This document shows, piece after piece, positions 51,334 to 59,235 of a stretch of DNA of 64,000 nucleotides. The first letter of the stretch is position 1, and every line of letters begins with the position of its first letter. The position numbers and the translations under genes were made by a program. The DNA is from Chthonomonas sp. UBA2017 (lineage in GTDB: Bacteria; Armatimonadota; Fimbriimonadia; Fimbriimonadales; Fimbriimonadaceae). The notes beneath the pieces were generated by a model. That model was given only the letters and a program-made list of their open reading frames with translations. It did no database searches and was not told the origin of the DNA. The stretch spans positions 40,236 through 104,235 of the forward strand of contig DDCB01000017.1 in the NCBI GenBank assembly GCA_002335425.1. The letters run 5' to 3'.

Positions 51334-52596
51334 TTACTCCCACAAGTTGTCGTCTTTCCCTTCTTGAAAGAGCTTGGTTTTTTGGAAGGCGATGCGTTCT
51401 TCGGCGGTGTCTTTGGCACCTTGGAGTGAGGCGAGGAAGACCTTGTTTTTCCCAAACTTTTGGTTGACTCGGTCGAGGGCGTCGGAGACCAGAGTCGTAT
51501 CCTGCTCGGCTTCGAAGAGCGAGGGCGTGTGGCCGCTGGTTTCGCTCAGGTCGGCAAACGCAAGACCGACCGCTAGTGGGCCGACGAAGTTGCGGTCCTC
51601 CCAAAGCTCGGTGACCGCTTGGGTGATTCGGACTGAATCTTGAGTGTTCGGCAGCTTTTGGCTGGCTTTCCAGCTCTTTTTGGTTCCTTTGACGCTCAGG
51701 TGGATCGAGCCGGCATAGAGCCCCTCGGCCCGAAGACGGGCCGCCGCTTTTTGAGTCAGTCGAAGCAAGACCTGGCGAGCGCCTTGGTCGGTGCGGAAAT
51801 TCGGCGGCAAGACGTGGGAATTTCCGAGCGACCGGCGGTGGGTCGGGGTTTCTTCGAGGTCGTACCCGCGGAGCAAGTAGTACCACCGCTCGCCCACGAC
51901 GCTGCCGAATGCTCGCCGGAGCCCTTCAGGGCTGGCGGCGACCAGGTCATCGGAAGTGAAGATTCCGGCGCCGTGAAGCCGGGCCTCCATCCGGCGGTTG
52001 ATGCCACAGAATTCACGGAGCGAGAGCCCCCTCAGCCGGTCGGGGAGCTCGTGCCCTTCGATCACGACGAGGCCGTCGGGCTTCATCAGGTCGGTCGCGA
52101 GCTTGGCCAGGAACGGATTCGGGGCGATGCCGATGGAACACTTCAACCAATCGCCGGCGAGCTCGGTGATGGCGGATTTGAGCCTTTGGGCAAGCTGGCG
52201 GGCAACTTCGGGTTGTTGCTCTTTGCCCATCAGACGGAAACGCATCTCGTCGATGCTACAGACCTTCTCGACCGGCAAAACCGTGTCGACGGCATCGAGC
52301 ACTCGGCGGTGGTAGTGCGAGTAGAGCGGCGCCCGGCCGGTGCGCAAGATGAGGTCGGGGCAGCGAGCCTTGGCCTCGTCGACTCGGGTTCCGGTTTTGA
52401 TGCCGTACGCTTTGGCCTCGTAGCTGGCGGCGATGACGAATGTCGTGTCGGCCAAAAGAGGCACGACCGCGACCGGCTTGCCTCGAAGCGAGGGGTCTTC
52501 TTGCTGTTCGACCGACGCGAAGTAGGCATTCAGGTCCAGAAAGATCGAGCGCAAAGGTCGATCGTCCTTTGGCAACCAGATCGGTCGGTCACCCAT
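51334..52596 (-). CDS. dinB: Y-family DNA polymerase (DinB/Pol IV-like)
   Basis: A 420-residue translesion polymerase. The palm shows SIFLDLNAYFASVEQQEDPSLRGKPVAVVP (catalytic Asp, about 15-44), then VIAASYEAKAYGIKTGTRVDEAKARCP and VCSIDEMRFRL (catalytic Asp-Glu), CSIGIAPNPFLAKLATDLMKPDGLVVI, and the little-finger region. The family usually has YSIDE; here it is CSIDE. The start is ATG 52596, overlapping the recX stop by 8 nt, so it forms an operon with recX and recA. Confidence 0.9.
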   Translation of the reverse strand: MGDRPIWLPKDDRPLRSIFLDLNAYFASVEQQEDPSLRGKPVAVVPLLADTTFVIAASYEAKAYGIKTGTRVDEAKARCPDLILRTGRAPLYSHYHRRVLDAVDTVLPVEKVCSIDEMRFRLMGKEQQPEVARQLAQRLKSAITELAGDWLKCSIGIAPNPFLAKLATDLMKPDGLVVIEGHELPDRLRGLSLREFCGINRRMEARLHGAGIFTSDDLVAASPEGLRRAFGSVVGERWYYLLRGYDLEETPTHRRSLGNSHVLPPNFRTDQGARQVLLRLTQKAAARLRAEGLYAGSIHLSVKGTKKSWKASQKLPNTQDSVRITQAVTELWEDRNFVGPLAVGLAFADLSETSGHTPSLFEAEQDTTLVSDALDRVNQKFGKNKVFLASLQGAKDTAEERIAFQKTKLFQEGKDDNLWE

Positions 52597-53041
52597 CCTG
52601 CTCCTCGCGGTCGCCAAAATACGCTTCGACTTGGGCTTCGGCCACCTCCGGATCGACGCCCCGCTGGACCATTCTGCGGAACGCCTTGGCTCGATCCGTT
52701 GGCCTCGCGAGAGGAAATTCTCGCTGGAGAGCGGCCCGAACGTTCTCGGGCTCGGGCGTGGCAAACTTCTCCAGCCAATTCTCGACTTGGTCCTCGGGGA
52801 GGCCTTTTTGGATCAGCTCAGTTCGCATCGCATCCCATCCTTTCCCCCTGCGCTGCGCTCGCTCCAGCCAGTTTTCGGCGGTGCGCTCGTCGTTGACCAG
52901 GCGTTTCTGGCTCAAAATCGCCATCACCGAGTCGACTTCGTCGCCGGAAAAACCTTGGCCCTCGAGCCGGGAGCGAATCTCGACCGAGAATCGATCCGCA
53001 GCCCGAAGCCATCGCAGTGCGGCAGCGAGTGCTGGGCTCAA
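52589..53041 (-). CDS. recX: Regulatory protein RecX
   Basis: A 150-residue all-helical protein with the RecX pattern: ALRWLRAADRFSVEIRSRLEGQGFSGDEVDSVMAILSQKRLVNDERTAENWLERAQRRGKG, then IQKGLPEDQVENWLEKF. RecX modulates RecA filaments. It overlaps the recA end by 4 nt and is overlapped by dinB. Short length is normal for the family. Confidence 0.9.
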   Translation of the reverse strand: MSPALAAALRWLRAADRFSVEIRSRLEGQGFSGDEVDSVMAILSQKRLVNDERTAENWLERAQRRGKGWDAMRTELIQKGLPEDQVENWLEKFATPEPENVRAALQREFPLARPTDRAKAFRRMVQRGVDPEVAEAQVEAYFGDREEQDG

Positions 53042-54102
53042 TCCTCGTCGTCTTCTTCGACTTCGACCGCGGCTGCCGCCGGCGCCTGGCTCCGCTCTTT
53101 CTTGAACTGGTCTCGCACGGCCTTGTCGATCTCGGCGAAGACCTCAACGTTTTCGTCCAGGAACGTTCGGGCGTTATCGCGGCCTTGGCCGAGTCGAGTG
53201 TCGCCGTAGTTGTAGTACGTTCCCGCTCGGCTGACGATGTTGAGGCTCGTCGCGACATCCAGGAGGTCGCCGGAGCGGCTGATCCCTTTGCCAAAGATCA
53301 TATCAAACTCAATGGTCTTGAACGGCGGAGACACCTTGTTCTTGACGACCTTGACCTTGGTCCGAGCCCCGATCTGATCCGTCCCGCTCTTGAGGATTTC
53401 GCCGCGACGAACTTCGAGCCGAACACTCGCCCAGAACTTCAGGGCGCGACCGCCCGGAGTCGTTTCCGGATTGCCGTACATCACGCCAATTTTCTCCCGA
53501 AGCTGGTTGATAAAGATCGCGGCGGTGTTGCTTTTGTTGATGTTGCCGCCGAGCTTGCGGAGTGCCTGGCTCATCATTCGGGCCTGAATTCCGACAAAGC
53601 TGTCGCCCATTTCGCCTTCAATCTCGGCCTTCGGCACGAGCGCCGCCACCGAGTCAAGGACGACGATGTCAAAGGAGCCACTCTTGATCATGGCGTCCAT
53701 GATCTCCAGGGCCTCTTCGCCCGTTGTGGGTTGCGAGATGTAGAGCCGATCAACATTGACCCCCAACGCTTTGGCGTATTCGACGTCCAGCGCATGTTCG
53801 GCGTCGATGAACAGGGCCAACCCGCCCGCTTTTTGGGCTTCGGCGATCGTCTGCAACGCAATCGTCGTCTTTCCGCTCGACTCCGCCCCATAAATCTCAG
53901 TGATTCGTCCCCGCGGGAGTCCTCCCACTCCGAGCGCCATGTCCAGGCTGAGCGATCCGGTCGGAATCGCCTCAACAGGCTCTTTTCCACCATCGCCCAG
54001 GCGCATGATCGCCCCTTTGCCAAACTGCTTTTCCAGTTGGGCGAGGGAGTTCTGAAGTTGCTTTTCCTTGTCGTTCATCGGTTCTGCTTTTGCGCTTGCC
54101 AT
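53038..54102 (-). CDS. recA: Recombinase RecA
   Basis: A 354-residue strand-exchange ATPase and co-protease. Walker A is GAESSGKTT (72-80), with LALFIDAEHALD, VVLDSVAALVPKAEIEGEMGD (Walker B), GNINKSNTAAIFINQLREKIGVMYGNPETTPGGRALKFWASVRLEVRR (L1/L2 loops), and an acidic C-terminus (EVEEDDED), as usual. It is the first gene of recA-recX-dinB. AGGAG lies 9 nt before the ATG; the upstream region holds TATACT (54133-54138, minus strand) and a pair of 7-bp direct repeats. Confidence 0.98.
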   Translation of the reverse strand: MASAKAEPMNDKEKQLQNSLAQLEKQFGKGAIMRLGDGGKEPVEAIPTGSLSLDMALGVGGLPRGRITEIYGAESSGKTTIALQTIAEAQKAGGLALFIDAEHALDVEYAKALGVNVDRLYISQPTTGEEALEIMDAMIKSGSFDIVVLDSVAALVPKAEIEGEMGDSFVGIQARMMSQALRKLGGNINKSNTAAIFINQLREKIGVMYGNPETTPGGRALKFWASVRLEVRRGEILKSGTDQIGARTKVKVVKNKVSPPFKTIEFDMIFGKGISRSGDLLDVATSLNIVSRAGTYYNYGDTRLGQGRDNARTFLDENVEVFAEIDKAVRDQFKKERSQAPAAAAVEVEEDDED

Positions 54103-54132
54103 CTCTATGTCTCCTGTTTTGCTCGGCGATAT

Positions 54133-54138
54133 AGTATA
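54133..54138 (-). promoter_or_regulatory. Possible -10 element TATACT of recA
   Basis: TATACT on the minus strand, 30 nt before the recA start, giving a normal leader with a Shine-Dalgarno. No clear TTGACA-type -35 is seen. Confidence 0.5.
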
Positions 54139-54148
54139 CAGATTATCA

Positions 54149-54175
54149 CCTATTTCGCGATTTGTGCTCCTATTT
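54149..54175 (-). promoter_or_regulatory. Pair of 7-bp direct repeats upstream of recA
   Basis: AAATAGG (minus strand) occurs twice, at 54149-54155 and 54169-54175, with a centre-to-centre spacing of 20 bp, about two helical turns. It sits just upstream of the candidate -10, where a damage-response operator would be expected. No LexA gene is in the window and no known LexA box (GAACN4GTTC or CTGTN8ACAG) is present. Confidence 0.4.
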
Positions 54176-54281
54176 GGCCAAGTATAAATACTAGTTTAGG
54201 CCAGAAAATTTCTCTGCTCCCCCAGGAACTGGTTGACGAGCCGCCTGGGTCGGAGTCGAGCATCCCAGTTCGGTCCTTTGG

Positions 54282-54287
54282 TACGAT
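54282..54287 (+). promoter_or_regulatory. -10-like hexamer TACGAT, leaderless position (ThuA-like gene)
   Basis: TACGAT lies 7 nt before ATG 54295. Confidence 0.5.
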
Positions 54288-54294
54288 TCCCGCG

Positions 54295-54957
54295 ATGAAA
54301 AGACGTGCGGTGATCGTTTTTGGAGGATGGCCCGGCCACCAACCCGAGCGCGTGGCGGACCACTATGCGAGCGTTTTGGGAGGCGAAAATTTTGAGGTCA
54401 CCCGGAGCGAAAGCCTGGACACCTTCGCCGATCTCGATTTCTTGAAGTCTCAAGATTTGATCTTGCCGCATTGGACGATGGATACGCTCACTCCGGAGCA
54501 GCTCGCGGGGGTGGTGTCGGCAGTTCGAGACCATGGCGTGGGTCTGGCGGGATGTCATGGCGGCATGGGCGATGCATTTCGGATGGCTTGCGAGTGGCAA
54601 TTCATGGTCGGTGGCCAGTTCGTGGCTCATCCGGGCAATGCCGAAGTCACCTATCCTGTCCGCTTTCGCCGCGGTTCGGGCCATCCATTGGTGGAGGGGC
54701 TGCCGGACTTTGAGCTGACCAGTGAGCAGTACTATATGCACGTCGATCCAGGGGTGACGGTCTTGGCGACCACGCCCTTTCCGATTGCAGAGGGGCCCCA
54801 TCAAGACAACCCGTGCGACATGCCAGCGGTGTGGGTCAAGCGCTTTGGAGAGGCTCGGGTTTTCTACACGACGATCGGGCATTTTCCGGAGGACTTGATG
54901 CTCCCCGAATCGCAGGAGCTGTTGCGCCGGGCCTTTGTCTGGACCGCGCGAACTTGA
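54295..54957 (+). CDS. ThuA-domain protein
   Basis: A 220-residue cytoplasmic protein with the ThuA (trehalose-utilisation-like) glutamine-amidotransferase fold: AVIVFGGWPGHQPERVADHYASVL at the N-terminus, DLILPHWTMDTLTPEQLAGVVSAVRDHGVGLAGCHGGMGDAFRMACEWQFMVGGQFVAHPG in the middle, and HPLVEGLPDFELTSEQYYMHVDPGVTVLATTPF near the C-terminus, with the final WVKRFGEARVFYTTIGHFPEDL. Substrates of these proteins are not known with certainty. It converges on the erpA gene with a 2-nt gap and diverges from recA. Confidence 0.9.
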   Translation: MKRRAVIVFGGWPGHQPERVADHYASVLGGENFEVTRSESLDTFADLDFLKSQDLILPHWTMDTLTPEQLAGVVSAVRDHGVGLAGCHGGMGDAFRMACEWQFMVGGQFVAHPGNAEVTYPVRFRRGSGHPLVEGLPDFELTSEQYYMHVDPGVTVLATTPFPIAEGPHQDNPCDMPAVWVKRFGEARVFYTTIGHFPEDLMLPESQELLRRAFVWTART

Positions 54958-54959
54958 GC

Positions 54960-55313
54960 TTAGGAATTCCGCTCGACGGGCGTAAAGCTCGTGCCACAAC
55001 CGCATGAACGCTTGGCGTTCGGGTTTTCGAATGTGAAGTTTCCGCCTAGCAAATTGCCGGTGTAGACCAGCTCGGAGCCTTGCAGGAACTTGGCTGATCT
55101 CTCATCGCAGACGACGAGAAGCTCTCCGGCCGAGAACTCCAGATCGATCGACTTGCGCTCCGTGTCGATTTTAAGCACGTATTCGAGCCCCGAACAACCG
55201 CCCCCTTTGACGCCGATTCGGATGAAGGCCCCGGGACTGCCTTTCCGCGCGAGCCACTTCAGCAGGTGCTCTTGAGTTTGGGCAGAGATCAAGACGGGAA
55301 ACTCAGCAGGCAT
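54960..55313 (-). CDS. erpA: A-type iron-sulfur carrier (ErpA/IscA/HesB family)
   Basis: A 117-residue protein with the family's three ligand cysteines in GVKGGGCSGLEYVL and the C-terminal KRSCGCGTSF. It carries Fe-S clusters to target proteins. The stretch NLLGGNFTFENPNAKRSCGCG is typical. The gene lies 3 nt after iscR. ErpA or SufA cannot be told apart from IscA by sequence alone here; the ErpA symbol is a best guess. Confidence 0.93.
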   Translation of the reverse strand: MPAEFPVLISAQTQEHLLKWLARKGSPGAFIRIGVKGGGCSGLEYVLKIDTERKSIDLEFSAGELLVVCDERSAKFLQGSELVYTGNLLGGNFTFENPNAKRSCGCGTSFTPVERNS

Positions 55314-55316
55314 CTC

Positions 55317-55805
55317 TTATTGGGACTTACGCAAGAACGGCGAATCGGGGTTCATGCTGCTTCGCACCGTGACTCGTTGTTGGGTGCTGACGCGACCTTG
55401 CATCACGTCTTCGAGCGTGATGGCATCCACGACCTGGTTGACGGCGTCTTGGATTCGCTGCCAAAGCGGGCGCAAGGTGCAGGCTTGATCGTGGACGCAG
55501 ACCCGGGGCAACCCAGCGTGGCGATCGCAGAAGCCTCCTTCGTAGAGTCTCCCGCCCAGAGCCGCCAAGACATCTCCGATCATGATCTGGTCGGCGTGAC
55601 GACTGAGCGTGTAGCCTCCCAATTGTCCTCGCGTACTCCGGATGATTTGAGCTCGACGCAAGATCGCCAGGAGCTTGGCCACGTGGGGCTGAGACAATCC
55701 TTCTCGCTTGGCGATTTCTGGGATCGTGGTGCTCCCCTCCGAGCCCCGCTCGGCGATGGCGATCAAGCACCGGAGTCCATATTCTTCTTGCGCGCTAAAT
55801 TTCAT
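55317..55805 (-). CDS. iscR: Rrf2-family Fe-S regulator (IscR-like)
   Basis: A 162-residue winged-helix regulator. N-terminal HTH: MKFSAQEEYGLRCLIAIAE, TIPEIAKREGLSQPHVAKLLAILRRAQIIRSTRGQLGGYTLSR. The cluster-binding loop has Cys93, Cys103 and Cys109, so it may bind a [2Fe-2S] cluster and sense Fe-S status. ATG 55805 is chosen because GAGGTG lies 6 nt upstream. It sits between sufT and erpA on one strand, fitting autoregulation of Fe-S genes. Confidence 0.92.
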   Translation of the reverse strand: MKFSAQEEYGLRCLIAIAERGSEGSTTIPEIAKREGLSQPHVAKLLAILRRAQIIRSTRGQLGGYTLSRHADQIMIGDVLAALGGRLYEGGFCDRHAGLPRVCVHDQACTLRPLWQRIQDAVNQVVDAITLEDVMQGRVSTQQRVTVRSSMNPDSPFLRKSQ

Positions 55806-55824
55806 CCAATTCACCTCGACCCGG

Positions 55825-56184
55825 TCAAAGCAGACCGAGATCAAGCCTCACATGTTCCGGGATTCGGTCGATACTAAACGGCGGGTCCCAAACAAGCTCC
55901 ACCTTGGCATCGGTCACACCGGCTGTTTCTCGCACTTTCTCTTCGACTTCGCCGGGCAAAGTCCCTGCAACCGGGCATGCCGGACTCGTTAAGGTCATCT
56001 GGACCGTCACGAACGCATCGTCTCGCACATCGATTTCATAAATCAGTCCCAGATCATAGATATTCACCGGAATCTCGGGGTCATAGATGGTCCGGATAGA
56101 CTCGATGACGTCGGCTTCGATGATAGATCGCTGAATCGAGTTCATGGATGCACCCCCGCTGGAAGGGTCGATCGGCTTTGGCAT
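55825..56184 (-). CDS. sufT: SufT/PaaD-like (DUF59/MIP18) Fe-S assembly factor
   Basis: A 119-residue protein with the MIP18 core: VIESIRTIYDPEIPVNIYDLGLIYEIDVRDD, VTVQMTLTSPACPVAGTLPGEVEEKVRE, and VELVWDPPFSIDRIP near the C-terminus. The conserved cysteine in SPACP is present. ATG 56184 is preferred to upstream ATG 56205 because GGAGAG is 6 nt before it. Family members help mature Fe-S proteins. First gene of sufT-iscR-erpA. Confidence 0.9.
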   Translation of the reverse strand: MPKPIDPSSGGASMNSIQRSIIEADVIESIRTIYDPEIPVNIYDLGLIYEIDVRDDAFVTVQMTLTSPACPVAGTLPGEVEEKVRETAGVTDAKVELVWDPPFSIDRIPEHVRLDLGLL

Positions 56185-56314
56185 AATCTCTCCAAACTTC
56201 TCCATTTTAGCCGATTTTCAACAAGCAAAAACCAGTAATTTTACGGGGGTCATCGGGCCAAGCAACTGGACGTGTTGGCCCAAAGAACGGGAGCAAACGC
56301 TCGAATCCGACGAT

Positions 56315-56887
56315 TCAGAGCAAGAGGAGGAACATCGCGGCCACAAGAGCTCGCCCGTCTTTGGCCTTGCCTGCGGGGTAGCACACCACCTTTTGGGATT
56401 CCAGACCGGGGACGCCCGGGGCCTCCGGATAGGTGTGATAGCTCTGGTCGCGCAGAGTTTCTTCAACTCGGGCCTGCCAATGTTCGCAGGCTGCCTCGTT
56501 CGACACGACCTTTCGCAACGGCACTTCGCCGGAATATTTTTCTCCCCCATGGGCCGCCTCGACAAAAGCCCGGTTCGCATAGGTCAGGGTGCCCGACTCG
56601 GTGAGGATCATAAAGGGGTCTGGATTTTGGTCGAGTACCTGACGCATCGTCGCCAGGATGCTCTCATCGCCCCTGGAGGAGCGCCTGGTTTTGGCGGCAT
56701 TCGACTGGAGGTGAAGCGCCACCGCGTGGGTTCTCGAGGTCACGCCGAGTTTGCTCCGAATGCGCGCCCAGTAGCTCGCCACAGTCGCCGCGCTGATGCC
56801 GAGCTCCGACGCGATGCGCAAGTCGGTCATCCCTTGCGACGCAAACTCCACGATCTGGGCCTCACGAGCCGATAAGAGCGGATTCAC
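56315..56887 (-). CDS. LuxR-type HTH regulator with C-terminal PAS-like domain
   Basis: A 190-residue protein. Residues 1-60 are a LuxR/GerE HTH (LLSAREAQIVEFASQGMTDLRIASELGISAATVASYWARIRSKLGV), located at the N-terminus, whereas most LuxR proteins have it at the C-terminus. Residues about 80-185 resemble a PAS domain (ILATMRQVLDQNPDPFMILTESGTLTYANRAFVEAA). No receiver domain. The start is GTG 56887, with AGGGGG about 10 nt upstream. The upstream region has 10-bp repeats. Confidence 0.82.
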   Translation of the reverse strand: MNPLLSAREAQIVEFASQGMTDLRIASELGISAATVASYWARIRSKLGVTSRTHAVALHLQSNAAKTRRSSRGDESILATMRQVLDQNPDPFMILTESGTLTYANRAFVEAAHGGEKYSGEVPLRKVVSNEAACEHWQARVEETLRDQSYHTYPEAPGVPGLESQKVVCYPAGKAKDGRALVAAMFLLLL

Positions 56888-56922
56888 GCGAATGCCCCCT
56901 TATTCGACAGCGCGTTACTCAT

Positions 56923-56946
56923 CATTGTATAGCATTGTATATCATT
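56923..56946. repeat. Short tandem repeats CATTGTATA upstream of the LuxR-PAS gene
   Basis: CATTGTATAG (56923-56932) and CATTGTATAT (56933-56942) are two consecutive 10-bp units, followed by a partial third (CATT). On the minus strand they read TATACAATGN, so they overlap possible -10 elements for the LuxR-type gene. A 10-bp period places each unit on the same face of the helix. Confidence 0.6.
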
Positions 56947-57008
56947 CCTAACGAAATCACTAGGCCCCTTTTACGATGATCGACATCTGTCTATGTGTTG
57001 CTGGTATT

Positions 57009-58286
57009 CTAGGGGGTGGATCGAAAGACTTGAGCCTGGGGAAGCTCGGCAAGGATCGCCTCTGCGTAGCGCTGACTCGCCCCGCGACTCTCTTCGATCA
57101 TCTGGCGAGCCGCACGGCCCATCGCCTCTCGACGCTCCGCATCATTCAAAAGGGACTGGAGCGCGTCCGCGAGCTGGTCGGGCGTGGCACAAACTTGCGT
57201 CGCCCCAACCCGAGCGGCGGCCTCGGACGCATCTCGAAAGTTCTGCATGTGGGGGCCATGGAGCACGGGCTTGCCGTGAGCCAGCGGCTGAATCAGATTT
57301 TGGCCGCCGTAAGGGCCAAACCCCCCGCCAATAATCACGACGTCGGCCACGCAGTAGATTTTCGACAATTCTCCATAGGTGTCGAGCAAGATGCATCGTC
57401 CGCCTCCGCCTTCACTTCGCAAACTCGCTTCGCCGAGCGACTTTTGCGCCTGCGTCCGCAAAGGTTCTAAGCGCTCCAGGTGCCTCGGCGCATAGACCAC
57501 CACCAACTCGGTCAGCCGAGCGAGAGCGTCCAGAACGAACGCCTCTTCATCTTCGCCCCGCGTCGACCCGACGACGACCACTCGAGCTCCCGGAGCGATC
57601 CCGAGGGTTTGTCGCCATTCGTTCGGGTCTGCGTCCGTCCCGGCAATGGCTTCGTCAAACTTGCAGTTCCCCAAGACGCTCGCCTCCTGAGCCCCCAGAT
57701 CTTGGATGCGCTCGGCATCTTGCGGGGTCTGCATGAGGCATCGGTCCATCTTTTTCAGGAGCGCCCGATAAAAGAAACGGATCTTCATCGAGCGCGGGTA
57801 GCTTCGGTCGCTAATCCGCCCATTGAGCAGTACCGTCCTCGCGCCGAAGGTCTGAGCAAAGTGCAAGAAGTTCATCCAGAGCTCGGTCTCCATGATCGCG
57901 ACAACCGAAGGCCGTGCTCGGACCATCGCATGCAGCACGTATCGAGGCACGTCCAGCGGAAAGTAGACGAGCGAGTCGTAAAGGTCGGTGGCCTTCTCTC
58001 GGGCCGTCTGGTGGCCGCTGGAGGTGGTGACCGAGAGGAGGATCTGGACGTGCGGGGCGAGTCGCCGAAGCTCGCGCAAAATCGGCATTGCCGCCACCAC
58101 CTCGCCCACCGAGACCGCATGCACCCAAACTCGCGGCTGGGCTGGGGTCGGCTTGGGGAGACCTCGATAAAGGCCCATCCGTTCTCTCCAGTCCGGCTTT
58201 TCCGCGCGAGCGCGGGTTCGAAGCCACATCCAAGTGACCCAAAACGGAGCCGCCAACACCAAGAGCAGGTTATAGAGGGTCAGCAT
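57009..58286 (-). CDS. waaA: 3-deoxy-D-manno-octulosonic acid (Kdo) transferase
   Basis: A 425-residue membrane-anchored glycosyltransferase that adds Kdo to lipid A precursor. An N-terminal hydrophobic anchor (MLTLYNLLLVLAAPFWVTWMWL) is followed by VWVHAVSVGEVVAAMPILREL, TTSSGHQTAREK, VVAIMETELWMNFL, GRISDRSYPRSMKIRFFYRALL, VVVGSTRGEDEEAFVLDAL and VVIGGGFGPYGGQNLIQPLAHGKPVLHGPHMQNF (nucleotide-sugar site). ATG 58286 overlaps the purC end by 17 nt. Its presence implies LPS or lipid A and thus a diderm envelope. Confidence 0.94.
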   Translation of the reverse strand: MLTLYNLLLVLAAPFWVTWMWLRTRARAEKPDWRERMGLYRGLPKPTPAQPRVWVHAVSVGEVVAAMPILRELRRLAPHVQILLSVTTSSGHQTAREKATDLYDSLVYFPLDVPRYVLHAMVRARPSVVAIMETELWMNFLHFAQTFGARTVLLNGRISDRSYPRSMKIRFFYRALLKKMDRCLMQTPQDAERIQDLGAQEASVLGNCKFDEAIAGTDADPNEWRQTLGIAPGARVVVVGSTRGEDEEAFVLDALARLTELVVVYAPRHLERLEPLRTQAQKSLGEASLRSEGGGGRCILLDTYGELSKIYCVADVVIIGGGFGPYGGQNLIQPLAHGKPVLHGPHMQNFRDASEAAARVGATQVCATPDQLADALQSLLNDAERREAMGRAARQMIEESRGASQRYAEAILAELPQAQVFRSTP

Positions 58287-59178
58287 CGAGTTCACAGCGA
58301 GTGCCGACCAGCCTTTCGTAGGCCTCTTGATACTTCTGCCGAGTGGCGCGGATGACCTCGGTCGGCAGCTCGGGTCCGGGCGGTCGGCGGTCCCACCCGA
58401 TCGACGTGAGATAGTCGCGAACGTACTGCTTGTCAAAGCTCGGCTGGGCCTGACCGGGGGCATAGCTCGCCGCATCCCAAAAGCGGCTCGAATCTGGAGT
58501 CAAAGCTTCGTCGATCCAGATGAGACCATCGGGGGTCTCGCCAAACTCGAACTTCGTATCGGCGAGCAAGATGCCTCGGGCTTCGGCGTAGGCCGCCGCT
58601 CGTTGGTAGAGCGCTAATGTCCACGACCGAACCTGATCCGCCGTTTCGGACCCGACGAGGTCGACCGCTTGATCCCAGGAGAGGTTCTCGTCATGACCCT
58701 CTTGGGCTTTGGTCGCGGGAGTAAAGAGGACTTCGGGCAGTCGGTCGCCATCCACCAACCCCTCAGGCAAGGACAGCCCATGGACCTTCGGACCCTCGCG
58801 CCGATAGTCGGCATAAATCGAGCCTGTGATGTAGCCGCGAGCTACACACTCGATGGGGAGTGGCCGCGCTTTGCGAGCCAGGGTGCTCCGACGTCGCAAG
58901 CGAGGCTCCTCGGTGCCGACGTATTCGGCGATCACCCGATCATCGGTCGAAAGAACGTGGTTCGGGCAGACGTCCCGAAACATGTCGAACCAAAAGGCAC
59001 TCAGCTGATTCAGCAGAATCCCTTTGCCCGGCACGCCATTGGCCATGACGACGTCGTACGCGCTCAGCCGGTCGGTGGCCACGATCAAGACGGCATCACC
59101 CAGATCAAAGACCTCGCGGACCTTGCCGACCCGAGGGGGAGGGAGGTGCGCGATCGGCATCGACATCAAGGCGCTCAT
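58270..59178 (-). CDS. purC: Phosphoribosylaminoimidazole-succinocarboxamide synthase
   Basis: A 302-residue SAICAR synthase that joins CAIR and aspartate in purine synthesis. Signatures are GKVREVFDLGDAVLIVATDRLSAYDVVMANGVPGKGILLNQLSAFWF (about 17-62), LPIECVARGYITGSIYADYRREG, LPEVLFTPATKAQEGHDENLSWD and LADTKFEFGETPDGLIWIDEALTPDSSRFW. The ~300-residue size and motifs match the longer form of the enzyme. CATAAT lies 8 nt before the ATG. Confidence 0.96.
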   Translation of the reverse strand: MSALMSMPIAHLPPPRVGKVREVFDLGDAVLIVATDRLSAYDVVMANGVPGKGILLNQLSAFWFDMFRDVCPNHVLSTDDRVIAEYVGTEEPRLRRRSTLARKARPLPIECVARGYITGSIYADYRREGPKVHGLSLPEGLVDGDRLPEVLFTPATKAQEGHDENLSWDQAVDLVGSETADQVRSWTLALYQRAAAYAEARGILLADTKFEFGETPDGLIWIDEALTPDSSRFWDAASYAPGQAQPSFDKQYVRDYLTSIGWDRRPPGPELPTEVIRATRQKYQEAYERLVGTRCELDADPL

Positions 59179-59186
59179 GTCGCCTC

Positions 59187-59192
59187 ATTATG
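59187..59192 (-). promoter_or_regulatory. -10-like hexamer CATAAT, leaderless position (purC)
   Basis: CATAAT on the minus strand, 8 nt before the purC ATG. Confidence 0.45.
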
Positions 59193-59235
59193 GACGCCCC
59201 GCCGACAGGCCCGACGTCAGCTCGATCCGGCGGCG

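Noticed and set aside
53017..54294. N-terminal extension of the ThuA-like gene
   Set aside because: The frame stays open through the antisense of recA, but homology begins only at ATG 54295, which has a -10-like element before it.
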